This document shows positions 40,248 through 48,948 of a DNA stretch of 64,000 bases, piece after piece. The stretch covers positions 62,001-126,000 of the forward strand of contig JANXXU010000052.1 in NCBI GenBank assembly GCA_025350465.1, read 5' to 3'. The DNA comes from Alphaproteobacteria bacterium (GTDB lineage: Bacteria; Pseudomonadota; Alphaproteobacteria; Micropepsales; Micropepsaceae). The notes beneath the pieces were generated by a model. It searched no databases. It worked only from the letters and a program-made list of their open reading frames with translations, and was not told the DNA's origin. Numbering within the stretch: position 1 is the first letter of the stretch; the number at the start of each line of letters is the position of its first letter. The position numbers were made by a program, and so were the translations under genes.

Positions 40248-40744
40248 GCACGCCGCGCGTCGCGCTGGTGGTGGCGATGGCCGAAAATAGGGTCATCGGC
40301 AAGGGCGGCACTTTGCCGTGGCGCGTTCCCGAAGACATGAAATGGTTTCGCGAAATCACCATGGGCAAACCTTGCATCATGGGGCGTAAGACTTGGGAGA
40401 GCTTGCCTAAACGACCGCTGCCGGGGCGAACGAATATCGTCGTGACGCGCGACCGCGGCTATTCGGCCGAAGGCGCAGTCACCGTCGCGTCGCTCGATGA
40501 GGCAATCGTTGCTGCTGGGCGCGAGCAGCCGGAAGAAATCGTCGTCATAGGCGGCGCGCAAATCTATGCCGAGGCGCTGGCGCAGACGGATCGCATCTAT
40601 TTGACTCGCGTTCACGCGATGGTCGACGGCGATGCGTTCTTTCCCGAGATCGATGGGGCGCTCTGGCAATCGATGCAGCGCATGGCGCCGCGGACGTCCA
40701 GTTCAGGACTGTCCTTTGATGTAGTGCAACTCGACAGGCTGTAA
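40244..40744 (+). CDS. folA: Dihydrofolate reductase
   Basis: Reduces dihydrofolate to tetrahydrofolate with NADPH. ATG 40244 (166 residues) overlaps the GNAT stop by 4 bp. Visible motifs are VAMAENRVIGKGGTLPWRVPEDMKWF (the M20 loop with catalytic Asp/Glu region), MGRKTWESLPKRPLPGR and VIGGAQIYAEAL. It forms the thymidylate cycle with thyA. Confidence 0.95.
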   Translation: MSTPRVALVVAMAENRVIGKGGTLPWRVPEDMKWFREITMGKPCIMGRKTWESLPKRPLPGRTNIVVTRDRGYSAEGAVTVASLDEAIVAAGREQPEEIVVIGGAQIYAEALAQTDRIYLTRVHAMVDGDAFFPEIDGALWQSMQRMAPRTSSSGLSFDVVQLDRL

Positions 40745-41071
40745 AATTTACCGCATCACGTCTGGGCTGGCCGCTCCTACAGCGCCGAGTCCGACATGAC
40801 CCGCATAGTCTTGCACTGCCCGCATTTTGTTCTATAATTGTTCTCGTGCACGGCGTGCGCTTTTCGCGCGGGTGTCGGGTATTGTTTGACCTTGGCCAAA
40901 TGGTCGGCTTGGCATTGCGGCTAAGCTGGGGCGCGGAGTTTTCCCGGTCACCGGGGACCCCCGTTCGCTGTAAATTCGTGTAATTAACAGCGAAATACAG
41001 CGGGCGAGCGGTGACTGCGGCAGCGGTCAACAACGTGGGTCCGCAGCTGCGGGATGACTGAAGGAAGGCGA
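40745..41071. other. 327-bp non-coding gap with palindromes
   Basis: No gene was found. It contains a perfect CCCGGT / ACCGGG palindrome (40943-40948 and 40950-40955) and a long imperfect one at 40964-40994, annotated separately. The second half (from about 40960) is AT-richer than the surrounding genes. No clear promoter hexamers were seen. GAAGG lies 4-8 bp before the following ATG. Confidence 0.5.
40964..40994. repeat. 31-bp imperfect palindrome
   Basis: Arms TTCGCTGTAAATT (40964-40976) and AATTAACAGCGAA (40982-40994) match at 12 of 13 positions around a 5-bp spacer. It is followed by a further ACAGCG at 40997-41002, echoing the arm. It could be a dispersed element, an operator or an RNA hairpin. 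No regulator is encoded next to it. Confidence 0.6.
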
Positions 41072-41569
41072 ATGACGGACGATCAGGATTGGGAGCGGCG
41101 GGTGGCCGAACTGTGGGCGGCGATCGATAGGTATGGCCGCGACGACTTCATCTTGAAGGTCGGCGCACTGGCCACGGAACGTCCGGCGGGCGACGCAATT
41201 GCGGCATTCGAATTGGCTTCGGCCAACGACTCCACCGGTTATCCCGAGAGGGCGGCGCCGCTCTATCGGCACGCGCTTGCGACTGGGCTCACCGGATTGC
41301 GCCGCCGCCGTGCCGTGATCCAGTTGGCGAGCACGTTGCGCAATCTAGGTCAGGCCAACGAAAGCGTCGCGCTTCTGACCGACGAGCGTGCCGCCGTTTC
41401 CGACGAGTTGGACGATGCGGTCTCGGCGACGCTGGCGCTCGCGCTGACGGAGGTGGGGCGGGAGCGGGAAGCGGTCGGCATCGCACTCGCCGCGCTGGCT
41501 CCGCACTTGAAGCGTTACAATCGTTCCATGGCGAATTATGCGAAGGCGCTCATCGGAGATCGCGCGTAA
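41072..41569 (+). CDS. Small TPR-like protein of unknown role
   Basis: A 165-residue helical protein whose sequence (AIAAFELASANDSTGYPERAAPLYRHALATGLTGLRRRRAVIQLASTLRNLGQANESVALLTDE) looks like two to three tetratricopeptide units of the TPR_5 type, a scaffold for protein contacts. ATG 41072 has GAAGG upstream. It has no signal peptide or membrane segment, so is probably cytoplasmic. The partner is unknown. Confidence 0.75.
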   Translation: MTDDQDWERRVAELWAAIDRYGRDDFILKVGALATERPAGDAIAAFELASANDSTGYPERAAPLYRHALATGLTGLRRRRAVIQLASTLRNLGQANESVALLTDERAAVSDELDDAVSATLALALTEVGREREAVGIALAALAPHLKRYNRSMANYAKALIGDRA

Positions 41570-41712
41570 CGCACCCTCTTACGCTGCTCGAAATTAATGC
41601 ACGCCTTCATGCGCGCCAGACGCAGCTGCGAGACGACACTCTTGTGTCTTGCGCCGGCGCGAGCATCATCGCGCACGCTAGACCAATCGGCGAATCTCTA
41701 GAGAGGTGACGA

Positions 41713-42189
41713 ATGTCGAACTACGTCACCGCCTTTGATTTTTCGACGCGTCTGCCTTTCGGTTGGCATGTCTGGGTCATGGCCGCCGCCGTGATGGTGT
41801 TCGCGGTCGCGGTGCCTTTACGATTTCGCGAAACGGGGCGATGGCGCGCGGCGTTCGTCGCTCTTGTCGGCTCGCTTGCCGTCGTGAGCGCGATAATTTT
41901 CGGCCCCGCCCTGCAATATCTCGAAGTCGCACGCGCTGTGCGGGAGGGCCGGGTCCAGGTCGCCGAGGGAACGATCATGAATTTCGCGCAAGCCGCGCGG
42001 CGACACCCCGTGGAGAGTTTCGAACTGGACGGTCAGCAATTCTCCTACAGCGATAGATTGCTCAGTCTGGGCTACGGCGGAACCCAATTGTTTGGCGGCG
42101 GCGTGCACGACGGTCTGCGCGCACGCTTGGCTTACTATGATGCGCCTTGGCACGAGCGTGTCATCACGAAGCTCGAGGTTGCCGAGTAG
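41713..42189 (+). CDS. Hypothetical two-helix membrane protein
   Basis: A 158-residue protein that I do not recognise. Two hydrophobic segments (about 18-37 VWVMAAAVMVFAVAVPL, and 46-66 AAFVALVGSLAVVSAIIF) are followed by a roughly 90-residue soluble part (EGRVQVAEGTIMNFAQAARRHPVESFELDGQQFSYSDRLLSLGYGG), which looks like a small beta-rich domain. It has GAGAGG upstream of ATG 41713. Neighbours give no functional hint. Confidence 0.65.
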   Translation: MSNYVTAFDFSTRLPFGWHVWVMAAAVMVFAVAVPLRFRETGRWRAAFVALVGSLAVVSAIIFGPALQYLEVARAVREGRVQVAEGTIMNFAQAARRHPVESFELDGQQFSYSDRLLSLGYGGTQLFGGGVHDGLRARLAYYDAPWHERVITKLEVAE

Positions 42190-42295
42190 GTTGGCCGACA
42201 GGCGTGATTTTCCGCCCATGTTTCGTTGACAACATCGCAGGCTTCGTATGTGGTTTTGAGCGAGTAGCAACAAAGCGCCCAGGAGGAACTCGCCA

Positions 42296-43213
42296 ATGAC
42301 CGTCCGTGAAATCGCTTCCGGTTTGAAGTTTCCCGAAGGTCCGATCGCGATGCCGGACGGCAGCGTGATCTTGGTAGAGATCGCGCGCGGAACGCTGACG
42401 CGCGTCTGGGGGCAGGGGCGAAGCGAAGTGATCGCCACGCTCGGTGGCGGGCCGAACGGCGCTGCACTGGGGCCCGACGGCGCGGTCTATGTCTGCAACA
42501 ACGGCGGCTTTGAGTGGCACGATGTCGGCGGGCTCTTGTTCCCCGGAGATAAGCCGCACGATTATTCCGGCGGGCTCATCGAGCGCGTCGATCTGAAGAC
42601 GGGAAAGCACGAGCGGCTCTATAGCGATTGCAACGGCATCAAGTTCAACGGGCCGAACGACATCGTCTTCGACAAGCAGGGTGGGTTTTATTTTACCGAC
42701 CTCGGCAAAGGCTATGGCAGGCTGCACGATCGCGGCGCGGTCTTTTACGCCAAGCCTGACGGCAAAATGGTGAAGGAGATCGTGTTCCCGATCGAGATGC
42801 CGAACGGTTGCGGTTTGTCTCCGGACGAGAAGACGCTCTACGTCGCGCAGACGATGGCGGGTCGCTTGATGAAATTCACGATCACCTCGCCGGGCGAACT
42901 CGCGCCGCCTACGGGACCGTTAAACGGCACATGCGTGTGCGGCTTGCCGGGATTGCAACTCTTCGATTCGCTCGGCGTCGAAGCCAACGGGCGTATCTGC
43001 GTGGCGACGATCGCGTTTCCGGGCGGCGGCATCACCTCGATCGATCCAGAGGACGGTTCCTATGAGCAGACGCCGTTCGCCGACCCGCTTGTCACGAATA
43101 TTTGCTTCGGCGGTAAGGACCTCAAAACGGCATATGTTTGCATGTCGTCGACAGGAAAACTCGTGGCAACGGATTGGCCACGACCGGGTTTGAAACTAAA
43201 TTATGCGGCATGA
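42296..43213 (+). CDS. SMP-30/gluconolactonase/LRE-like protein
   Basis: A 305-residue six-bladed beta-propeller lactonase. FPEGPIAMPDGSVILVEIARGTLTRV has the metal-binding Glu of the family near its start; GIKFNGPNDIVFDKQGGFYFTD carries the Asn and MPNGCGLSPDEKTLYVAQT the second Asn/Asp pair. It hydrolyses an unknown sugar lactone. GGAGG precedes the ATG. Its stop overlaps the next gene by 4 bp. Confidence 0.88.
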   Translation: MTVREIASGLKFPEGPIAMPDGSVILVEIARGTLTRVWGQGRSEVIATLGGGPNGAALGPDGAVYVCNNGGFEWHDVGGLLFPGDKPHDYSGGLIERVDLKTGKHERLYSDCNGIKFNGPNDIVFDKQGGFYFTDLGKGYGRLHDRGAVFYAKPDGKMVKEIVFPIEMPNGCGLSPDEKTLYVAQTMAGRLMKFTITSPGELAPPTGPLNGTCVCGLPGLQLFDSLGVEANGRICVATIAFPGGGITSIDPEDGSYEQTPFADPLVTNICFGGKDLKTAYVCMSSTGKLVATDWPRPGLKLNYAA

Positions 43214-43485
43214 CGGCTGACATCGTTCATACCGGCGCTTGCATGTGCGGCGCCGTGAGGTTCGAGGCTCACGGTACGCCGAAGCTGCGATATTTCGCGC
43301 CGTCGCCAGGTTTGAGGCGCGGGTTCTGCGGCGAATGCGGCTCGACGCTCAGCTATGGGGGTGAGCGCTGGCCGACGGAAATACATTTTCATGCCGGTGC
43401 CTTCGACCGTCCCGAAGATTTTCCGCCCACCGGGCATGCGTTCAAAGAAGAGCGCTTGGCGCGGCTGCACGTGGACGATCTTTAA
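43210..43485 (+). CDS. GFA-family zinc protein lacking its middle segment
   Basis: A 91-residue protein of the glutathione-dependent formaldehyde-activating (GFA) family, in frame and without stops but short. It keeps the first zinc motif CMC (Cys11, Cys13) and the last FCGECG (Cys40, Cys43). The usual centre of the domain, with the CHC..C zinc and active-site cysteines and about 35-40 residues, is missing between residues 24 and 27. It may be a degenerate gene or have lost catalysis. The ATG overlaps the stop of the SMP-30 gene. Confidence 0.72.
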   Translation: MTADIVHTGACMCGAVRFEAHGTPKLRYFAPSPGLRRGFCGECGSTLSYGGERWPTEIHFHAGAFDRPEDFPPTGHAFKEERLARLHVDDL

Positions 43486-43569
43486 TCCGCAACGTCGCGT
43501 GAACGTCGGTTGCATGGTGATGCCGGTCTCGCTACCACTCTCGCCTCTTCAACCGATAGGGGGATTGGT

Positions 43570-43944
43570 ATGAAACGCGTTCTGGTAGGTTTGGCGCTCA
43601 CCGCGGCTTGCTTTTCGTTCGCGCTTGCGGCGGACGATTCGATGGCGAGCCGCTACGGCAACACCGTCGTTGTGAAGGGGCCGGACGGCAAGGAAGCGGC
43701 GCGGCTCTACTACAATCAAGACGGTACGGCTGTGCGAAAACTCGCCGATGGTACCGAAATCAAAGGCACTTGGAAGATGGACGGTGCCAATCTCTGCTTC
43801 ACGCAAGTGTCGCCGCCGCCGAAGCCGGACATGACGACGCAATGCAACCCGTTCTCCGGACCAAAGAAGGTCGGCGACACCTGGGATGTCACACGGCCCG
43901 ACGGGACGAAATTGACGGTGACGCTCGTACAAGGCCGCCCCTGA
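43570..43944 (+). CDS. Small secreted protein of unknown function
   Basis: A 124-residue protein with a signal peptide (MKRVLVGLALTAACFSFALA, cleavage likely after ALA). The mature part is a repetitive strand-rich unit (NTVVVKGPDGKEAARLYYNQDGTAVRKLADGTEIKGTWKMDGANLCFTQVS) with two cysteines. It looks like a lipocalin-like or MORN-like beta domain, but I do not recognise a family. It is probably periplasmic. AGGGGG precedes the ATG and a strong terminator follows. Confidence 0.68.
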   Translation: MKRVLVGLALTAACFSFALAADDSMASRYGNTVVVKGPDGKEAARLYYNQDGTAVRKLADGTEIKGTWKMDGANLCFTQVSPPPKPDMTTQCNPFSGPKKVGDTWDVTRPDGTKLTVTLVQGRP

Positions 43945-43970
43945 TCCGACGCGTTGCGAATTGCGATGCA

Positions 43971-43995
43971 GGCCGGCGGTAATGCCGGCCTTTTT
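43971..43995 (+). terminator. Intrinsic terminator
   Basis: Perfect 7-bp stem GGCCGGC (43971-43977) / GCCGGCC (43984-43990), six-base loop, then TTTTT (43991-43995). It is on the plus strand after the small secreted protein gene. The T-run touches the convergent mrp stop codon. Confidence 0.9.
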
Positions 43996-45125
43996 CATTC
44001 CATGACGATACGCGGAGCGGTGCGGCCGTCGCCTGCTTCAAGCTTCGCGAGGATTTTTTCGGCAACCGCGACGAACGCTTTGGCTTGCGAACTCTGAGGA
44101 TCGCGGGCGGTGATCGGCGTGCCGCCGTCGGAGGTCTCGCGAATTGCAATGTGCAGCGGAATCTCGCCAAGAAAATCGCAACCGAGTTTTGCCGCCGTCT
44201 CGCGCGCGCCGCCGTGACCGAAGATGTGAGACTCCCGACCGCAATGCGGGCAGACGAATGTGCTCATGTTTTCGACGATGCCGAGCACGGGCACCTGCGT
44301 CGTCTTGAACATGGCGAGGGCTTTGCGCGCATCGATCAGGGCAATGTCCTGGGGCGTCGAGACGATAACCGCGCCAGCGAGCGAGACGCGTTGCGCCAAG
44401 GTGAGTTGAGCATCACCGGTGCCCGGCGGCATGTCGACGACGAGCACGTCGAGCGGTGCCCATGCCACATCGTTCAACAACTGCGTTATCGCCGTCATGA
44501 CCATGGGACCGCGCCAAATCATCGGCTGGTCTTCTTCAACCATAAAGCCGATCGAGATCGCTTTTAGACCCCACGCGTCCATGGGCTCGAGCTTCTTGCC
44601 GTCCTTAGAGACGGGCTTGCCTTTCAGTCCGAGCATTCGCGGCACGGACGGACCGTATATGTCGGCGTCCAGCAGCCCGACACGTTTGCCTAGGCCACGT
44701 AGCGCGATGGCTAAATTGACTGCAATCGTCGACTTGCCGACGCCGCCTTTGCCGCTGGCGACGGCGATCACCGCGCCGACGCCTTCTGGGCCTTGCGCGC
44801 GCGGGCCCGCCTGAGGCGTTCCCTCCGCTCGCATTTGCGCGTTGAGACCGGCGCGCCGCGGCTGAGGCCCGCCATGGCGGTGAGCCGTGAGGACGGCCGT
44901 CACAGAGCGGACCCCGGGGGCCGCCAAGACCGCCTTTTCGCAGGCGATGCGCAACGGTTCTTTCGTTCGGCCCTCTTCAGGCGCGACTTCAACCGCAAAG
45001 CTGACATGGCCGTCCTTGACCACCAGCCCCTGGATTAGGCCGAGGGCCACGACGTCCTCGCCGCGAGCACCTTCCTTGACCGATTTCAGCGCGGTTAGAA
45101 CGTCTTCCGCTGTCGCAATCGCCAT
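43995..45125 (-). CDS. mrp: Mrp/ApbC-type iron-sulfur carrier ATPase
   Basis: P-loop NTPase that carries iron-sulfur clusters to apoproteins. The 376 residues include an N-terminal MIP18/FeS-assembly domain (about 1-85), a linker rich in Arg/Gly/Pro, and the ParA-like ATPase with deviant Walker A VASGKGGVGKSTIAVNLA. VDMPPGTGDAQLTLAQ and the cluster-binding CPHCGRES (Cys-x-x-Cys) follow. The start is at 45125, divergent from hflK. Confidence 0.92.
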   Translation of the reverse strand: MAIATAEDVLTALKSVKEGARGEDVVALGLIQGLVVKDGHVSFAVEVAPEEGRTKEPLRIACEKAVLAAPGVRSVTAVLTAHRHGGPQPRRAGLNAQMRAEGTPQAGPRAQGPEGVGAVIAVASGKGGVGKSTIAVNLAIALRGLGKRVGLLDADIYGPSVPRMLGLKGKPVSKDGKKLEPMDAWGLKAISIGFMVEEDQPMIWRGPMVMTAITQLLNDVAWAPLDVLVVDMPPGTGDAQLTLAQRVSLAGAVIVSTPQDIALIDARKALAMFKTTQVPVLGIVENMSTFVCPHCGRESHIFGHGGARETAAKLGCDFLGEIPLHIAIRETSDGGTPITARDPQSSQAKAFVAVAEKILAKLEAGDGRTAPRIVME

Positions 45126-45359
45126 GCCTGCCGTTCATCCTTATGCGCGCGCTCTTGACCGGACCGTGGGAAAGTCCACATAGCAGTGCGTTGCGCGGGA
45201 AACTCGCAAGGACATATAACCGCGCAGTGTTGGTACTTCCACCGGACAATGGCGGAGCGGCTTCGGGCGGCGCATTCGGAAAGCGCGGCCGGTGTTCGTG
45301 CACCTGTCGTTAAGCGGTTTGCGCTTTTAACTTCATCAAAGACAAAACAGCGAGGCTTC

Positions 45360-46511
45360 ATGCCCTGGAATGATCAAAAAGGGGGCTGGCAACAAGACGG
45401 CGGCGGTGGTCGTGGCCCTTGGGGGCAGGGACCGGGCGGCGGCAATCGCGGCAACGGCGGCGGCGGAGGCATCCAACCGCCCAACCTCGAAGAATTGATG
45501 AAGCGCGGGCGCGAGCGGCTGAGGGGGATGTTTCCCAATCAGTCGCCGTCGAGCGTCGTCTTGGCGCTGATCGGCGGAACGATCCTGCTCTTGTGGCTGC
45601 TCACAGGCGTCTATTTCATCAAACAGCAGGAGCGCGGCGTCGTGCTGCGTTTCGGAAAGTTCGCCGACCTTTTGCAGCCCGGTCTGCATTTCCGGTTGCC
45701 ACAACCGATCGAGACCGTTCTGCGACCGAACATGATGCTTCAGCAGATGGACATCGGATTTAAGACGGATCCTGACAATCCGACCGTGGCGCCGACGAAC
45801 GTGCCGGGCGAAAGCCTCATGCTGACGGGCGACGAAAATATCGTTGACATCGACTTCACGGTAAACTGGCAGGTGCGCGACGCCGCCGACTACGAGTTTC
45901 AAGTCGACGACGTTGACGGCACGATCAGGGCGGTTGCGGAGAGCGCAATGCGCGAGGCGGTAGGGCAAGCGAAAATCGAGATCGTTCAAACCGGCGGGCG
46001 CGCCGACCTTGAAGAGAAGGTTCGCACCATCATGCAGGCTGCGCTCGATGCCTATCACGCGGGCGTTCTAATTACGCGCGTCAACGTTCAGAAGGTCGAT
46101 CCGCCGACCGACGTGCTGGCGGCGTTCCGCGACGTTCAGGCGGCGAAGGCCGACCGCGTGCGCAAGCAAAACGATGCACAGCGTTACCTCAACACCGTCG
46201 TGCCGAAGGCGCGCGGCGAAGCGGCCAAGATTGTGCAGGACGCGGAAGCCTTTCGCGCGCAACAGATCGCCGAGGCGACCGGCGAGGCCAAACGTTTCCT
46301 TTCGGTGTTCGAACAGTATCGCGTGGCCAAGGACATCACTCGTCAGCGCATGTATCTGGAAACGATGCAGCGCATCTTGAGCTCGACCAACAAGGTGATC
46401 CTGCAAAGCGGTGGGACCGCGCCTCCTGTTGTCTTGCCGTATCTCCCATTGATGGGCTTGAGAGGTTCTCAGAACAGTGTGTCGGTGACACCGAATGGAG
46501 GCACTCCGTGA
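45360..46511 (+). CDS. hflK: HflK, stomatin-like FtsH modulator
   Basis: Membrane protein that with HflC forms a large assembly around the FtsH protease. ATG 45360 (383 residues) follows a long leader. The N terminus is a Gly/Trp/Gln-rich cytosolic stretch (about 1-50), then one membrane helix (about 66-83 VVLALIGGTILLLWLLTGVYF) and the SPFH/Band 7 domain (QQERGVVLRFGKF, VQKVDPPTDVLAAFRDVQAAKAD). hflC overlaps its end. The 234-bp gap to mrp probably holds divergent promoters; a TTGACC (45155-45160) and ACATAG 17 bp later is a weak candidate. Confidence 0.93.
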   Translation: MPWNDQKGGWQQDGGGGRGPWGQGPGGGNRGNGGGGGIQPPNLEELMKRGRERLRGMFPNQSPSSVVLALIGGTILLLWLLTGVYFIKQQERGVVLRFGKFADLLQPGLHFRLPQPIETVLRPNMMLQQMDIGFKTDPDNPTVAPTNVPGESLMLTGDENIVDIDFTVNWQVRDAADYEFQVDDVDGTIRAVAESAMREAVGQAKIEIVQTGGRADLEEKVRTIMQAALDAYHAGVLITRVNVQKVDPPTDVLAAFRDVQAAKADRVRKQNDAQRYLNTVVPKARGEAAKIVQDAEAFRAQQIAEATGEAKRFLSVFEQYRVAKDITRQRMYLETMQRILSSTNKVILQSGGTAPPVVLPYLPLMGLRGSQNSVSVTPNGGTP

Positions 46512-47386
46512 GACTCAAATGGTTTGCCCCGATCGGGATCATTGCCGCCTTTGTCGCGATCCTCGCTTATTTCAGTCTTGCCGTTGTCGGCCAGACGCAA
46601 CAGGCGTTGGTGTTGCAGTTCAACGCTTTGGTGCGCGTTGTCAAAGAACCGGGCCTGACGGTTATCGTGCCGTTCGTTCAGACCGTCACCTATTTCGACA
46701 AGCGAATCATGTCGCTGGAAATGAACGAACCGGGCGAGGTCATTACGGCGGACAAGAAACGGATCGATGTCGACGCTTTTGCGCGCTTTCGCATAAAGGA
46801 TCCGCTGAAATACTTTCAAGCCGCAACGACGGAATATGCAGCGCAACAGCGCCTGCTGACATTGATGAATTCGAGTCTGCGTCGCGTGCTGGGGAGCCAG
46901 AATTTCAGCGCCTTGCTCTCGGCCGAACGCGAGAAATTGATGCACGAAATTCGCGACGAAATGCAGGCCGGCGCGACCGACATCGGCGTCGTGATCGTCG
47001 ACGTACGCATCCGCCGAGCCGATTTGCCGGTGGACAACCAAAATGCTGTGTTCCAGCGGATGCAGGCTGAGCGCAAGCAGGAGGCCGAAGGCTATCGCGC
47101 GCAAGGCGACGAAGACGCGCTGCGCATTACAGCGGAAGCCGACAAGCAGGTGACTGTCATCCGCGCCGACGCAACGCAGAAGTCCGACATCTCGCGCGGC
47201 GAGGGCGAGGCGGAACGCAACCGGATCCTGTCGGAAGCGTTCGGCAAGGATCAGGAGTTCTTCGAGTTCTACCGGTCGCTAAAGGCTTACGAGGAGTCGA
47301 TGAGCGGGCAGAACACCACCATGGTGATCACGCCCGACAGTCCGTTCTTCAAATATTTTCAGCACGGACAATCGGGTGTGAAATAA
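46508..47386 (+). CDS. hflC: HflC, stomatin-like FtsH modulator
   Basis: Partner of HflK in the FtsH-associated complex. GTG 46508 overlaps the hflK stop. The 292 residues show an N-terminal membrane segment (about 6-26), the SPFH domain (GLTVIVPFVQTVTYFDKRIMSLEM, VIVDVRIRRADLP) and a C-terminal coiled coil (QRMQAERKQEAEGYRAQGDEDALRITAEADKQ). The C-terminal VITPDSPFFKYF is family-typical. The gene is directly followed by degP. Confidence 0.93.
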   Translation: MRLKWFAPIGIIAAFVAILAYFSLAVVGQTQQALVLQFNALVRVVKEPGLTVIVPFVQTVTYFDKRIMSLEMNEPGEVITADKKRIDVDAFARFRIKDPLKYFQAATTEYAAQQRLLTLMNSSLRRVLGSQNFSALLSAEREKLMHEIRDEMQAGATDIGVVIVDVRIRRADLPVDNQNAVFQRMQAERKQEAEGYRAQGDEDALRITAEADKQVTVIRADATQKSDISRGEGEAERNRILSEAFGKDQEFFEFYRSLKAYEESMSGQNTTMVITPDSPFFKYFQHGQSGVK

Positions 47387-47471
47387 CTCTTTCTTAACCG
47401 GCAGAGCCCTGATCTAGAGCCCACGAATTCGGTTCGGCCGTTGCGTTCGTCGGCCGGGGAGGGGTGTAGGC

Positions 47472-48896
47472 GTGATCCGGTTTTTGGCCGCGGCGGGGAC
47501 CGCGGTTTTGCTGATTTCTTCGGCGCAAGCGCGCCCTGCGCCCGATAGTTTTTCCGGACTTGCGGAGCGGCTTTCGCCCGCCGTCGTCAATATTGCGACG
47601 CAATCCGTCGACAAGGCGGCGGACGGCGCGCTCGACCTCACAGCCCCGCCGGGGTCGCCTTTGGAAAATATTCTGCGCAAGTTTCACGGCGGCAACAGTC
47701 AAGCGCCGCAACGCGTCCAGTCGCTGGGCTCGGGCTTCATCATCGACGCGGCGGGCATCATCGTCACCAACAACCATGTGGTCGCCGATGCGGTCGAGAT
47801 CATGGTTGGCCTCTCCGACGGGACACGGCTTGCCGCGGAGGTGATCGGCCGCGATCCCAAAACCGACATCGCGTTGCTGCGGATCAAACCACGCCACCCG
47901 CTCATTGCGGTCGGCTTTGGCGACTCCGACGGCGCCAAAGTCGGTGACTGGGTGCTTGCGATCGGCAATCCCTTCGGGCTGGGTGGGTCGGTTACGGCCG
48001 GAATCGTCAGTGCGCGCAACCGCGAACTGGCCGCCGAAATCTACGACGACTTCATTCAAACGGACGCGGCGATCAATCGGGGCAATTCGGGCGGGCCGCT
48101 CTTCGACATGGACGGCCAGGTCATCGGGGTCAACGCCGCGATCATTTCGCCCTCGGGCGGGTCGATCGGTATCGGCTTTGCCATCCCCTCAAATACCGTC
48201 GCGAAGGTCGTAGCCCAGTTGCGCCAATATGGCCAAACCCGGCGCGGCTGGATCGGCGTCAACGTTCAAGATTTGACCGACGATATTGCCGAGGGCCTGT
48301 TGGCGGAGGGCACGCACGGCGCTCTCGTGCAAGGTGTCAGCGCCGGCGGTCCGGCTCTGCTCGGCGGGTTGAGGCGCGGCGATATCATTGTGAAATTCGA
48401 CGGCAAGGACGTCGCCGACGATCGCGTGATGCAGCGTTTCGTGATCGAGACGCAGGTCGGGCGTATCGTGGCCGTCAGCGTGTTGCGCCACGGGAAGCCC
48501 TTTGCGCTCAACATCAAAATCGCAAGCCGCGAAGAACACGAAAACACCGTCGTGACGCAAGCGCGCATGCCCGCGCTGCCGCGGGTACAGCCAACCAGCT
48601 TGGGTCTTAAGCTTTCGGTGTTGACCCCGGAGATGCGCGCCAGATATCGCGTTCCACAGGCGATGGACGGTTTGGTCGTGGTGGCCGTCGATCGAGGGAC
48701 GTCGGCTTCGGACAACGACATTCGGCCGGGCGATATCATCGTCGAGGTGGGCCAGGAGCCGGTCAAGACCGCCCAAGATCTGAACGCAAAGATCAGCATC
48801 GCGAAGAAGGCGCAGCGAAAGGTTGTGCTGTTAACACTCAGCCGTGGCGGAGAGATGTCGTTTCGTGCGCTGAAACTGCCGGAGCGCCAAGGTTAA
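47472..48896 (+). CDS. degP: DegP/Do-family periplasmic serine protease
   Basis: Degrades or refolds damaged periplasmic proteins. From GTG 47472 it has 474 residues: signal peptide (cleavage likely after SAQA near 20), trypsin-like domain with His102, Asp132 and Ser206 (GNSGGP), and two PDZ domains (about 250-350 and 380-470). The catalytic triad is intact. It follows hflC by 85 bp, making a quality-control group with hflKC; a partial CtrA-like box (ATAA-N7-TTAA, 47383-47397) is in the gap. Confidence 0.94.
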   Translation: MIRFLAAAGTAVLLISSAQARPAPDSFSGLAERLSPAVVNIATQSVDKAADGALDLTAPPGSPLENILRKFHGGNSQAPQRVQSLGSGFIIDAAGIIVTNNHVVADAVEIMVGLSDGTRLAAEVIGRDPKTDIALLRIKPRHPLIAVGFGDSDGAKVGDWVLAIGNPFGLGGSVTAGIVSARNRELAAEIYDDFIQTDAAINRGNSGGPLFDMDGQVIGVNAAIISPSGGSIGIGFAIPSNTVAKVVAQLRQYGQTRRGWIGVNVQDLTDDIAEGLLAEGTHGALVQGVSAGGPALLGGLRRGDIIVKFDGKDVADDRVMQRFVIETQVGRIVAVSVLRHGKPFALNIKIASREEHENTVVTQARMPALPRVQPTSLGLKLSVLTPEMRARYRVPQAMDGLVVVAVDRGTSASDNDIRPGDIIVEVGQEPVKTAQDLNAKISIAKKAQRKVVLLTLSRGGEMSFRALKLPERQG

Positions 48897-48948
48897 GGAC
48901 GCGTTAAATGCCGCCCGCCGGTAGCGCCGCATTAAGGGCGCGGCTGCC

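Noticed and set aside
47383-47397. ATAA-N7-TTAA between hflC and degP as a CtrA site
   Set aside because: It has one mismatch and overlaps the hflC stop codon; without a motility or cell-cycle link I do not call it.
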